Shown here: positions 56,262 to 64,000 of the stretch, piece by piece | Position numbering within the stretch: the stretch's first letter is position 1 | Layout of the letters: the number at the start of each line of letters is the position of its first letter | Origin: Zoogloea sp. | GTDB lineage: Bacteria > Pseudomonadota > Gammaproteobacteria > Burkholderiales > Rhodocyclaceae | Assembly (NCBI GenBank): GCA_016703645.1 | Contig: JADJBR010000004.1 | Coordinates: 186,001-250,000 of the forward strand | Length of the DNA stretch: 64,000 bases | Direction of reading: 5' to 3' | The notes under the pieces: model-generated | What the model was told of the DNA's origin: nothing | What the model saw: the letters and a program-made list of their open reading frames with translations, nothing else | The model's database searches: none | Made by a program: the position numbers and the translations under genes

Positions 56262-57536
56262 TCACACGATGGGGGGCGCGCAACACAACCGAAATCCCAG
56301 ATTGTCGTCGCGGAGGCCGGGGGAGTCCCAGCGGCGGTAGGCGGCACGGCAGCCGTCGGAGCCGTCGATCCAGGAACCGCCACGCACCACCTGCGAGTCA
56401 CTGCCTTCTTCCCAGGCTCGACCGTCGTCAGGTGCGCCCAGGTAACTGTCGTGCCAGGTGTCCTGCACCCATTCCCATACATTGCCGATCATGTCATGGA
56501 GCCCGAAGGCATTGGGAGCAAAGCTGCCGACCGGGCTGGTTTGGCGGTTGCTCCATTGGCTCCCCGAGCCATCGAAATTGGCCTTGTTCTTGCCCGGCGC
56601 GTCGCCCCAGGGGTAGCGGGTCTGGCTGCCAGCGCGGGCGGCATATTCCCACTCGGCTTCGGATAGCAGCCGGTAGGGCTGGCCGGTTCGGTCGCGTAGC
56701 CATGTCACGTAGGCCTGGGCATCGTTCCAGCTCACGTGGATAACGGGCTGGCGGCCACGTCCCCAGCCTTTGTCATCCGGCCTGTGTGTTGTAGCGCTCG
56801 CCGCAACAAACGCATCCCATTCGGCAAACGTGATCGGGTAGCGTCCGACGGCGAAGGGGCGGGCGATGGTCACTTCATGCCGTGGTCCCTCATCCGTGCT
56901 GCGACCTTTTTCATTTTCCGGCGAGCCCATCAGAAAGCGCCCGGCCGGCACCACTACCAGTTCGGGGAAGTCCGGGCCGTGGCGGAAGACGGTGCCGGGG
57001 GCCGGGAGGGCGTTGGCGACCGGAATGTGCGGGGGTGAGGTGACGGCTGGTGGGGCAACGATGCGGCCGGCGCCGTGGGCGGGTATTCGCCCCAGCGCCT
57101 TGACCAGCTCGCCTACGTCGTAATCCCAGCGTTTGTCGGTGATCTCGTGGGCGTTGCGGCGGACCAGCGGTTTGAGCGCATCGGGGAGCTGATTGCCCCT
57201 GGGCAAGGCTGCGCCACCCACGAGCACGGGGACGACACGCAAGTTGCCCTGCAGGCCGGTAAGGATTTCGATGCGCACCCAGTCGTCTTCGTCGTCGATA
57301 CGGCGGCCACCATGGGGGTGTTGCACGTCGAGCCAGCGCGGGCCGATCACCACCAGCAGCACGGCACAGTGGCCGAGGGCTCGTTCGATGGCGATGCCGA
57401 AATCTTCGCCGATCTCGATGGAGGCGATGTCGTGGAAGACCGGCCGGTCGGGCAGGTCGCGTTTCAGATCGGCGGCCAGGCGGCCGGCCCAGCCGGCGTC
57501 CACCTCGTGGCGATAGCTGATGAAGAGGCCAGACAT
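56262..57536 (-). CDS. DGR target 2: TIR domain-formylglycine-enzyme-fold protein
   Basis: An intact 424-residue protein. An N-terminal TIR domain (residues 1-130: GLFISYRHEVDAGWAGRLAA, then VLLVVIGPRWLDV) is followed by a linker and a C-terminal FGE-sulfatase fold from about residue 185 (LVVVPAGRFLMGSPENEKGR, LLSEAEWEYAARAG, DMIGNVWEWVQDTW). The final 45 residues ([20 protein letters not shown] to the end) are the variable region. TIR domains in bacteria commonly signal or cleave NAD on activation. The diversified lectin-like domain would be the sensor. It converges with the TR/RT region and with target 1. Confidence 0.92.
   Translation of the reverse strand: MSGLFISYRHEVDAGWAGRLAADLKRDLPDRPVFHDIASIEIGEDFGIAIERALGHCAVLLVVIGPRWLDVQHPHGGRRIDDEDDWVRIEILTGLQGNLRVVPVLVGGAALPRGNQLPDALKPLVRRNAHEITDKRWDYDVGELVKALGRIPAHGAGRIVAPPAVTSPPHIPVANALPAPGTVFRHGPDFPELVVVPAGRFLMGSPENEKGRSTDEGPRHEVTIARPFAVGRYPITFAEWDAFVAASATTHRPDDKGWGRGRQPVIHVSWNDAQAYVTWLRDRTGQPYRLLSEAEWEYAARAGSQTRYPWGDAPGKNKANFDGSGSQWSNRQTSPVGSFAPNAFGLHDMIGNVWEWVQDTWHDSYLGAPDDGRAWEEGSDSQVVRGGSWIDGSDGCRAAYRRWDSPGLRDDNLGFRLCCAPPIV
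56267..56397 (-). repeat. DGR variable repeat 2 (VR2)
   Basis: On the minus strand it aligns with the template repeat with 15 of the 24 core adenines changed. All core differences fall at template adenines. Outside the core there are a few non-adenine differences: G to A near the 5' edge, and T to A and G to T near the 3' edge. It encodes the variable C terminus of target 2. Confidence 0.94.
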
Positions 57537-57663
57537 GGAGCGTTGTTCAGAGGTGATGAGGGTGGCTCGATTATGTCATTTCCGTGGCCGTGCGTTGCTG
57601 CGTCGGACACGCAGTAAGATGAGGAACGGCTTGCCGCCCCACGACAACAACCCGGAGACTCCC

Positions 57664-58521
57664 ATGATCCGCCTTGCCGCTTGCACCCTCGTCGCCCTGA
57701 CCCTTCCTTCCATCGCCCACGCCGTCTGCCCCACCGACCTGGAGGCCGCCGCCGTTGCCGCGGCCATCGTGGCCCGGCAGCCGGTGCCGCTGCCGGCGGG
57801 TGAGATGAGCATGGCCGATGGGCTGTGCGGGCAGGGCAAGGTGGTGCGCTTCCTGGGGCAGGCCTTTGGCCCGGTGGTGGGCTACAAGGCGGGCTTGACC
57901 AACCCGGCGGTGCAGAAGCGCCTCAACCACAACGCGCCCCTGCGCGGCACGCTGTTTGCCAGCATGCTGGTGCCGGACGGGGCCGAGCTGCCTGCGGCCT
58001 TCGGCGCGCGGCCGGTGATGGAGGCCGACCTGCTGGTGGAGGTGGCCGACCCGGCCGCCCTGGCCCGGGCGCAGACGCCCCTGGAGGCCCTGAGGGCGCT
58101 CAAGACCTACGCGCCCTTCATCGAGCTGCCCGACCTGATGGTGGAAGACCCGTCTAAACTCGTCGGGCCGACGCTGGCCCTGATCAACGTGGGGGCGCGG
58201 GCCGGCGTGGTGGGCAGGGCGGTGCCGGTGAAGGCGACGCCCGAACTGGCCGAGGCCTTTGCGGCGATGACGGTGACCATGAGTGACGGCAGCGGTGCCG
58301 TGCTGGATTCGGGCAAGGGCAGCGCCACCCTGGGCAACCCCCTCAATGCGGCGAGTTGGCTGGCGCGGGATCTGGCGGCGGCGGGCACGCCCCTGATGCC
58401 GGGGGCGCGCCTGTCCCTGGGTTCCTTCACCAAGCTGCTTCCGCCCAAGGCCGGCATGGTCGTGCGTGTGGCTTACGAGGGTTTGCCGGGCAATCCGGTG
58501 GTGGGGGTGCGCTTCCGCTGA
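57664..58521 (+). CDS. Secreted 2-keto-4-pentenoate hydratase-like protein
   Basis: A 285-residue protein of the MhpD/fumarylacetoacetase-related hydratase fold (GQAFGPVVGYKAGLTNPAVQ, then PVMEADLLVEVADPAALAR and FIELPDLMVEDPS). Unlike the cytoplasmic aromatic-degradation enzymes it has an N-terminal signal peptide (MIRLAACTLVALTLPSIAHA), so it is predicted to be exported. The ATG follows CGGAGA. No aromatic degradation genes are nearby, so the substrate is unclear. Confidence 0.82.
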   Translation: MIRLAACTLVALTLPSIAHAVCPTDLEAAAVAAAIVARQPVPLPAGEMSMADGLCGQGKVVRFLGQAFGPVVGYKAGLTNPAVQKRLNHNAPLRGTLFASMLVPDGAELPAAFGARPVMEADLLVEVADPAALARAQTPLEALRALKTYAPFIELPDLMVEDPSKLVGPTLALINVGARAGVVGRAVPVKATPELAEAFAAMTVTMSDGSGAVLDSGKGSATLGNPLNAASWLARDLAAAGTPLMPGARLSLGSFTKLLPPKAGMVVRVAYEGLPGNPVVGVRFR

Positions 58522-58605
58522 GCCGGGGCGCAGATTGGGTCATCCCGTCCTCGCCGCAGGGCGGGCTTTGGGCTAGATTCCGGGTTGAACATGCTGGAGT
58601 TGCCG

Positions 58606-59106
58606 ATGACCTCTCCCGAACCGCTGGACCCCGCCCTGGCAGAATTCATTACCAGCCATGTCTCCCTGCAGCTGGCGGCGACCGACGACAGCGGGCTGGC
58701 TACGGCCGTGCGCTGTGTGGGGTGCCGGGTGTCGGCAGACCTGCGCCGGGTGACGCTGCTGATGCCACGCTCCCAGGCCGCGCCAGTGCTGGCGAGCATT
58801 GCGGCAAACGGGCGGGTGGCGGCGGTCTTCAATGAGCCCAAGAGCTACCGGACCCTGCAGCTCAAGGGGCGGGACGGGCGCATCGAGCCGCCCTTGCCCG
58901 ATGATGCGGCGGCCCTGCAGCCCTACGCGGCCGGTTTTGCCCGGCGTCTGGCCCCGCTAGATGTGCCCGAACCTTATGTGCGAACCCTGGTGAGCTGTGC
59001 ACCGGATGACCTGGTGGCGGTGAGCTTCACGCCCCTCGAAGCCTACGCCCAGACCCCCGGCCCCCGGGCCGGCCGACGCCTGGGGCCCGGGGAGACCGGT
59101 GAATGA
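58606..59106 (+). CDS. FMN-binding split-barrel (pyridoxamine phosphate oxidase-like) protein
   Basis: A 166-residue protein starting MTSPEPLDPALAEFITSHVS. The beta-rich core (LAATDDSGLATAVRCVGCRV and FNEPKSYRTLQLKGRD) fits the PNPOx-like split barrel that binds FMN or F420-type cofactors. The ATG at 58606 has GGAG seven bases upstream; earlier in-frame codons at 58585 and 58591 are less likely. It overlaps the next gene by four bases, so both are expressed together. Confidence 0.75.
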   Translation: MTSPEPLDPALAEFITSHVSLQLAATDDSGLATAVRCVGCRVSADLRRVTLLMPRSQAAPVLASIAANGRVAAVFNEPKSYRTLQLKGRDGRIEPPLPDDAAALQPYAAGFARRLAPLDVPEPYVRTLVSCAPDDLVAVSFTPLEAYAQTPGPRAGRRLGPGETGE

Positions 59107-60461
59107 GCCGCAGTCTCAGCCTGGACCGTCTGCGCCCCTGCCTGGAGGGCATTGTGCCTTCCGGTATCGCCACCTGCGGGGTGGATGGGATGCCCAACAT
59201 CACCTACGTGTCGCAGCTGATGTATGTGGACCCGGAGCATGTGGCCCTGTCCTTCCAGTTCTTCAACAAGACCCGCGAGAACATCCTGGCCAACCCGGTG
59301 GCCACGGTGCTGATGATGGACCCGGACACCGCGGCCCGTTACCGCCTGACCATCCGTTACCTGCGGACGGAGACCGAGGGCCCCCTGTTTGAACGCATGA
59401 AGGCGAAGCTGGCGGGCATCGCATCCCACGAGGGTATGAGCGATGTGTTCCGGCTGTTGGGGGCCGACGTCTACCGGGTGCAGGGCATAGAGGCGGTGCC
59501 CGGGCGGGAGTTGCCGCCGGTGGCGGGAGGGCCGGCCCTGCTGCCCGCACTGCGCCGCAGCGTGGATGCCCTGGCGGAGTGCCAGAGCATGGAGGCCCTG
59601 ATCGACAGCTTCTGCACCTGCCTGACCCGTCACTTCGACCTGCAGTACCAGATGCTGCTGATGGCCGACGAGGCAGCAGGGCGGCTGTACATCGTTGCCA
59701 GCCGCGGCTATGCCCAGTCCGGGGCGGGGGCGGAGATTCCCTTTGGGGTGGGTGTGATCGGGGTGGCGGCGCGGGAGCGGGTGCCGATCCGCATCATGTA
59801 TCCGGCCACCGAGTACGCCTACAGCCGGATGCTGCGGGACCAGGCCGCCGCCGGCGGTTTGGCGGAGCGGCTGGAGACGACGATCCCGCTGCCGGGCCTG
59901 CCGGCACCGGCGAGCCAGCTGGCCGTGCCAATCATGGCCGGCCGCCGGCTGGTGGCGGTGGCCTATGTGGAGAGCCAGCGGGAATGCCATTTCGGTTACG
60001 ACCTGGAGGACGCCCTGGTTGCGCTGGGTGCCACGCTGGGCTTGTCCATGGCTGCCTGCCTGTGTGTAGAGGCGGCAGAGGGGGCGGCGGCCGAGCCCGA
60101 GGAGGCGGCAGTGGCCGCCGTGCCGGCCGGGGATGCGGTGAGGGTGCGCCACTACGCCCGGGACGGCAGTGTTTTCCTGGGCGACGACTACCTGATCAAG
60201 GGCGTTGCCGGGGCGATCCTGTGGCGATTGCTGAACGACCATCAGCGCACCGGGCGCTCCCTGTTCTCCAACCGGGAGCTGCGTCTGGATCCGGCACTGG
60301 GCTTGCCCGAGGTTGCCGACAATCTGGAGGCGCGCCTGATCCTGTTGCAGCGGCGCCTGCGTGACCGCTGCGACTGGCTGGGCATCGAGAAGACCGGGCG
60401 CGGCCGTTTCCGGCTGGATCTGACGCGCCCGGTGACGCTGCATGCGGAGGAGACTGGCTGA
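59103..60461 (+). CDS. PNPOx-like / GAF / winged-helix-like sensory protein
   Basis: A 452-residue protein. An N-terminal FMN-barrel domain (residues 10-130, ATCGVDGMPNITYVSQLMYV) is followed by a GAF domain (about 165-330, with AVPIMAGRRLVAVAYVESQR) and a C-terminal region (about 355-445) that looks like a winged helix (HYARDGSVFLGDDYLIKGVA then LEARLILLQRRLRDRCDWLG). Together these suggest a redox- or ligand-sensing regulator. It overlaps the preceding PNPOx-like gene by ATGA. DNA binding is inferred. Confidence 0.75.
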   Translation: MSRSLSLDRLRPCLEGIVPSGIATCGVDGMPNITYVSQLMYVDPEHVALSFQFFNKTRENILANPVATVLMMDPDTAARYRLTIRYLRTETEGPLFERMKAKLAGIASHEGMSDVFRLLGADVYRVQGIEAVPGRELPPVAGGPALLPALRRSVDALAECQSMEALIDSFCTCLTRHFDLQYQMLLMADEAAGRLYIVASRGYAQSGAGAEIPFGVGVIGVAARERVPIRIMYPATEYAYSRMLRDQAAAGGLAERLETTIPLPGLPAPASQLAVPIMAGRRLVAVAYVESQRECHFGYDLEDALVALGATLGLSMAACLCVEAAEGAAAEPEEAAVAAVPAGDAVRVRHYARDGSVFLGDDYLIKGVAGAILWRLLNDHQRTGRSLFSNRELRLDPALGLPEVADNLEARLILLQRRLRDRCDWLGIEKTGRGRFRLDLTRPVTLHAEETG

Positions 60462-60485
60462 GGACACGCGCTGAGCCGCCGGTTT

Positions 60486-60977
60486 TCAGCGCAGGCTGGT
60501 CTTGGCGCTGGTGGGGGGCTGGGGAACGAAGACGAAGTGCGGGGTGGGGATCGGCTGGCCCGGGCCGAGGGCGGCGGGGGCGGGGCTCCCGGCGGGGCCG
60601 AGGGCGCGCAGGTAGCGGTAGATGGCGGCCAGATCATCCCGGCTCATGGCCTGCATGGCTGTCCAGGGCATGGGCGGCAAGCCATTGCGGCGGGCCTTGC
60701 CGAGCCATTCCTCCTCACTGGCCTGATGGGCGGAGAGACGCAGGTTGGAGGGGTAGCTGACGCCCCAGGGGCCGCTGAAGCCCACGGCGGCACCAATGAG
60801 GCGGTCCTGCTCGGGAATGGCTTCGCCCTGCTGGGCAAATCCCGGTGTGTGACAGTCGTTGCAGCCACCGATGGCGACAAGATAACGGCCGCGGGCGGCG
60901 GGGTCGGGTTCGGCCGCGCTGCTGGCGAGGGACAGCAATCCGAGGGCAAGGGCGGCGGTTGCGGTAAGGCGGGGCAT
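60486..60977 (-). CDS. Exported class I c-type cytochrome
   Basis: A 163-residue periplasmic cytochrome. A signal peptide (MPRLTATAALALGLLSLASS) is followed by the haem-binding motif CNDCH near residue 39 and a probable axial Met in MPWTAMQAM. The C terminus is proline-rich. The ATG at 60977 has GGAG upstream. It is convergent with the GAF protein gene. Its redox partner is not evident. Confidence 0.88.
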   Translation of the reverse strand: MPRLTATAALALGLLSLASSAAEPDPAARGRYLVAIGGCNDCHTPGFAQQGEAIPEQDRLIGAAVGFSGPWGVSYPSNLRLSAHQASEEEWLGKARRNGLPPMPWTAMQAMSRDDLAAIYRYLRALGPAGSPAPAALGPGQPIPTPHFVFVPQPPTSAKTSLR

Positions 60978-61161
60978 GGTGTTTCTCCGTTTGGTTTGAT
61001 GCCTCCAGCTTAGGCAGGGCGCTGCGGCCCGTTTCGTAATACTTTGCTTGGTGAATCCTAAATAAATACTAAGGGCGGCCGGAACGTTCCGGCGGAAGGC
61101 CGGGTCTGTTGAATCGGCGGCATGGACGATGCCCACTGAACGGGAACCGAAGGGAGAGGGA

Positions 61162-61605
61162 ATGGCCTTGGAATGGTGGCACTGGATTGTGCTGGGGGTG
61201 GCCCTGGTGGTGGCGGAGCTGGCAGTGCCGGCCTTCTTCATCATCTGGTTCGGGCTTGGGGCATTGCTGGTGGGGCTGCTGTTGCTGGTGGCGCCGGCCA
61301 TGGGTATGACCCTGCAACTGGCCCTGTGGTGCGCGGCGTCGCTGGGCATGGTGGTGCTGTGGTTCCGGGTGTTCAAGCGCAGCGACCACAAGACGCGAAT
61401 CGGTCAGTCGGACGGCGACACCATCGGCGAGATCGGCCTGATGGCGAAGGCGGCGGCGCCGTTCGAGCGTGGCCGGGTGCGTTTCCAGAAGCCGCTGCTG
61501 GGGTCGGAGGAGTGGGAGTGCGTGGTGGATGAGGCGATCGCCGCCGGTGAGCGGGTGCGGGTGGTGTCGGTGGAGGGCAGCTTTCTGAAGGTTGCCCGGG
61601 TGTGA
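61162..61605 (+). CDS. NfeD family membrane protein
   Basis: A 147-residue protein with two to three N-terminal transmembrane helices (MALEWWHWIVLGVALVVAEL) and a C-terminal OB-fold (IGEIGLMAKAAAPFERGRVR). Short NfeD proteins pair with SPFH proteins to organise membrane microdomains; the SPFH gene follows 21 bases later. The ATG at 61162 follows GGGAGAGG, so it is preferred over the ATG at 61129. Confidence 0.9.
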   Translation: MALEWWHWIVLGVALVVAELAVPAFFIIWFGLGALLVGLLLLVAPAMGMTLQLALWCAASLGMVVLWFRVFKRSDHKTRIGQSDGDTIGEIGLMAKAAAPFERGRVRFQKPLLGSEEWECVVDEAIAAGERVRVVSVEGSFLKVARV

Positions 61606-61626
61606 TGCGGGTTCGAGGAGTGTGCG

Positions 61627-62487
61627 ATGAGTGATGCAATGGTGGTGGTGCTGGCGATTCTGGTGTTCGTGGTGGTGACCATCGCCAAGGGGGTGCGCAT
61701 CGTGCCCCAGGGCGAGGAGTGGATCGTGGAGCGGCTGGGCAAGTATTACGGGACGCTCAAGCCGGGCCTCAACATCATCATTCCCTATCTGGACAAGGTG
61801 GCCTACAAGCTGGTGACCAAGGACATCATCCTGGATGTGCAGGAGCAGGAAGTCATCACCCGGGACAATGCGGTGATCCTCACCAACGCGATTGCCTTTG
61901 TGAAGGTGACCGACCCGGTGAAGGCGGTGTATGGCGTCACCGACTTTTCCGAGGCGATCCGCAACATGATCATGACCACCCTGCGCTCCATCGTCGGGGA
62001 GATGGAGCTGGATGAGGCTCTGTCGAACCGGGACAAGATCAAGGCGCGCCTGCGGGAGAGCATTGCCGACGAGGCGGTGGATTGGGGCCTGACGGTGAAG
62101 TCGGTGGAGATCCAGGACATCCGCCCGTCGGACTCGATGCAGAAGGCCATGGAGCAGCAGGCTTCCGCCGAGCGGGAGCGCAAGGCCGTGGTGACCCGGG
62201 CCGAAGGGGCCAAGCAGGCGGCGATCCTGGAGGCCGAGGCCCGGCTGGAGTCGTCGAAGCGGGATGCCAACGCCCAGGTGATGCTGGCCGAGGCGTCGGC
62301 CGAGGCGATCCGCCGGGTGACGGCGGCGGTGGGCACCGAGACAGCGCCGATGCTCTTTCTGCTGGGCGAAAAGTACATTGCCTCCCTGGAGCGCATGGGC
62401 TCCACCGACAACGCCAAGATCGTGGTGCTGCCGGCTGATCTGCAGGAGGCGGTGCGCGGACTGATCGGGGGCGCCACCCGCCGCTGA
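61627..62487 (+). CDS. SPFH/Band 7 membrane scaffold protein (QmcA/paraslipin type)
   Basis: A 286-residue stomatin-like protein. One N-terminal membrane helix is followed by the SPFH domain (GVRIVPQGEEWIVERLGKYY, then TRDNAVILTNAIAFVKVTD) and a long alanine/glutamate coiled coil (AERERKAVVTRAEGAKQAAI). It would oligomerise at the membrane with its NfeD partner and could act in protein quality control. Confidence 0.95.
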   Translation: MSDAMVVVLAILVFVVVTIAKGVRIVPQGEEWIVERLGKYYGTLKPGLNIIIPYLDKVAYKLVTKDIILDVQEQEVITRDNAVILTNAIAFVKVTDPVKAVYGVTDFSEAIRNMIMTTLRSIVGEMELDEALSNRDKIKARLRESIADEAVDWGLTVKSVEIQDIRPSDSMQKAMEQQASAERERKAVVTRAEGAKQAAILEAEARLESSKRDANAQVMLAEASAEAIRRVTAAVGTETAPMLFLLGEKYIASLERMGSTDNAKIVVLPADLQEAVRGLIGGATRR

Positions 62488-62543
62488 CGCCGGCTGCTCT
62501 GGGGGCTTCGTCATCGGGGCCTGTCCATGTAGGATAAGCGCCC

Positions 62544-63521
62544 ATGTTTGCCTACATCGTCCGACGACTGCTCTACGCGCCGCTCATCCTGCTCGGCGTC
62601 AATCTGCTTACCTTTGCCCTGTTCTTCGTGGTCAATACCCCGGAGGACATGGCGCGCATGCAGCTAGGCGCCAAACGGGTGACGCCGGAGGCCATCGAGC
62701 GCTGGAAGGTGGAGCGGGGCTACGACAAGCCGCTGCTGTTCAATGGGGCAGCGTCAGGGGCGGCCAGCTTTACCGATACCATCTTCTTTGACAAGTCCTT
62801 GCGCATGTTCGCCTTTGACTTTGGTCGGGCCGACGACGGGCGCGACATTGCCACCGAGATCCGCACGCGCATGGGGCCGTCCCTCGCCATTGCCGTCCCG
62901 ACCTTCATTCTGGGTCTGTTCGTCACGGTGTCCTTTGCCCTGCTGCTGGTGTTCTTCCGGGGCTCCTACCTGGATTTTCAGGGGGTTGTGCTGTGCGTGG
63001 CGATGATGTCGATCTCGGGCCTCTTCTACATCATCGGCGGCCAGTGGCTGGTGTCCAAGGTCTGGCATCTGGTGCCCATCTCGGGCTATGGCGGGGGGCT
63101 GGATGCGTCACGCTTTCTGGTGCTGCCGGTGCTGATCGGGGTGATTGCCGGGATTGGCGGCAGTGCCCGCTGGTACCGGACGATCTTTCTGGAGGAGGCC
63201 GGCAAGGACTATGTGCGCACGGCGCGGGCCAAGGGTTTGTCCGAGCTGCAGGCCCTGTTCCGGCATGTGCTCAAGAACGGGATGATCCCCATCCTGACCG
63301 GGGTGGTGGTGGTGATTCCGTCGCTCTTCATGGGCAGCCTGATCACCGAGTCCTTCTTCGGCATTCCCGGCCTGGGCAGCTACACCATCGATGCGATCAA
63401 TGCCCAGGATTTTCCGGTGGTGCGGGCCATGGTCTTCATCGGCTCGCTGCTCTACATCGTCGGGCTGATCCTGACGGATCTGTCATATACCCTGGTTGAT
63501 CCGCGGGTGAGGCTGGATTGA
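62544..63521 (+). CDS. Peptide/microcin-type ABC transporter permease (DppB/YejB-like)
   Basis: A 325-residue inner-membrane permease. The N terminus MFAYIVRRLLYAPLILLGVN and the EAA-type motif DYVRTARAKGLSELQALFRH match DppB/OppB-class permeases. Six hydrophobic segments are present, with the large periplasmic loop expected after the first helix. It overlaps the next permease by one base (TGATG), so the transporter operon continues beyond the window. Confidence 0.94.
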   Translation: MFAYIVRRLLYAPLILLGVNLLTFALFFVVNTPEDMARMQLGAKRVTPEAIERWKVERGYDKPLLFNGAASGAASFTDTIFFDKSLRMFAFDFGRADDGRDIATEIRTRMGPSLAIAVPTFILGLFVTVSFALLLVFFRGSYLDFQGVVLCVAMMSISGLFYIIGGQWLVSKVWHLVPISGYGGGLDASRFLVLPVLIGVIAGIGGSARWYRTIFLEEAGKDYVRTARAKGLSELQALFRHVLKNGMIPILTGVVVVIPSLFMGSLITESFFGIPGLGSYTIDAINAQDFPVVRAMVFIGSLLYIVGLILTDLSYTLVDPRVRLD

Positions 63522-64000
63522 TGGACGTGCAACCTGTATTCCTGTGGACCGATGTGCTGCTGTTCGGCCTGATGGCGTGCATCGGGCTGGCGGCGTGGCG
63601 GGCGCGACGCAGCGAGCCCATGCGTGCCGCCTGGCGGCGGGTGGGGGAGAGTGCGGTGGGCATGGCGTCCCTGACCGTCCTGCTGCTCTTCCTGGTGGTG
63701 GGGTTGCTGGACAGCCTTCATTACCGACCTTATCTGCCTCCGGCGCCGGACGCCCAGGTGACGAACGGGCGCGGGCCGGTGTCCACGGAAGTGCGCAGTG
63801 CCCTCGATGCCCTGGCCGAGCCCTTGCGCACCCGTGTCGAGAAGACCTATTCGGCGCCCCTGGCCTATGCGCTTTTTGCCAAGCAGACCATCGAGAAGGC
63901 CGACGGAACGCAGCAGCGGGCTTTTCCGCGCCTGAAGTTCGGTGGCGCCGGGCTGCAGTATCCGGAGGAGGATCATGCGGGCGATGTGCTGGGGCGCGTC
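63521..64000 (+). CDS. ABC transporter permease (DppC/YejE-like), 3'-truncated by the window edge
   Basis: The frame starts MDVQPVFLWTDVLLFGLMAC at the overlapping TGATG and stays open to base 64000 (160 codons). A first hydrophobic segment, a basic linker (RARRSEPMRAAWRR) and a second membrane helix (MASLTVLLLFLVVGLLDS) are followed by a periplasmic region containing ALAEPLRTRVEKTYSAPLAY, as in YejE-type permeases. It is the expected partner of the DppB/YejB-like gene; the binding protein and ATPases are outside the window. Confidence 0.85.
   Translation, partial: MDVQPVFLWTDVLLFGLMACIGLAAWRARRSEPMRAAWRRVGESAVGMASLTVLLLFLVVGLLDSLHYRPYLPPAPDAQVTNGRGPVSTEVRSALDALAEPLRTRVEKTYSAPLAYALFAKQTIEKADGTQQRAFPRLKFGGAGLQYPEEDHAGDVLGRV

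Overview
This is a high-GC window (roughly 65% G+C by eye) from a betaproteobacterial chromosome. Rhodocyclales is the likeliest order. The support is inference from gene content: the pheT-ihfA-merR end of the translation operon, a betaproteobacterial DUF2863 gene, orn/M48 protease/rsgA, DUF2062 beside comEC, an alaA-hom-thrC group, ppsR divergent from ppsA, and NnrS/NorEF-type nitric oxide accessory genes. No rRNA, tRNA or CRISPR array was recognised.

Layout. 1-2.6 kb: end of pheT, ihfA and a MerR regulator, closed by a terminator. 2.6-9.6 kb: Anbu protease, rsgA, M48 protease, orn, a degenerate exonuclease-like protein with a cNMP/CBS/DUF294 protein, and a carboxylesterase. 9.6-18.2 kb: a MaoC protein, a hybrid histidine kinase with its probable periplasmic binding protein, selD divergent from mnmH, an Hpt protein, PhoH and a peroxiredoxin. 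18.3-24.4 kb: alaA, hom and thrC, with a DUF2249 gene and an NnrS-like membrane gene between hom and thrC. 24.5-32 kb: a YncD/PqqU-like TonB receptor, an OmpA-like lipoprotein, a patatin, then a nitric-oxide accessory cluster (NnrS, FmdE-like, DUF6306, NorE-like, NorF-like). 32-38 kb: a glycine-rich RRM protein, a 60-aa basic protein, an ORF-less class C group II intron, recJ and a pseudo-caspase. 38-52.4 kb: lolC-lolD, a chemotaxis receptor, DUF2062, comEC, a hydrolase, DUF599, msrB, DUF2863, ppsR and ppsA. 57.6-64 kb: a secreted MhpD-like hydratase, two FMN-barrel proteins, a cytochrome c, NfeD plus an SPFH protein, and the start of a peptide ABC transporter.

The most interesting part is 52.5-57.5 kb, a diversity-generating retroelement (DGR). 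It has one adenine-rich template repeat (TR, 55617-55749) and two variable repeats (VR). VR1 ends a DUF4062-NACHT-formylglycine-fold receptor on the plus strand. VR2 ends a TIR-formylglycine-fold receptor on the minus strand. In the diversified core VR1 differs from TR at 17 positions and VR2 at 15, and every one is an adenine in TR. The two targets converge on the TR, and their 3' flanks are near-identical inverted repeats holding a GC hairpin. The reverse transcriptase is only a C-terminal remnant (55797-56183) without its palm, and the NACHT target carries a frameshift. The system therefore looks recently active but locally disabled, unless an enzyme acts in trans.

A second repeat family was also found: a 127-bp imperfectly palindromic element with two full copies (15345-15471 and 30884-31010, 6 differences) and a 37-bp fragment at 38155-38191.
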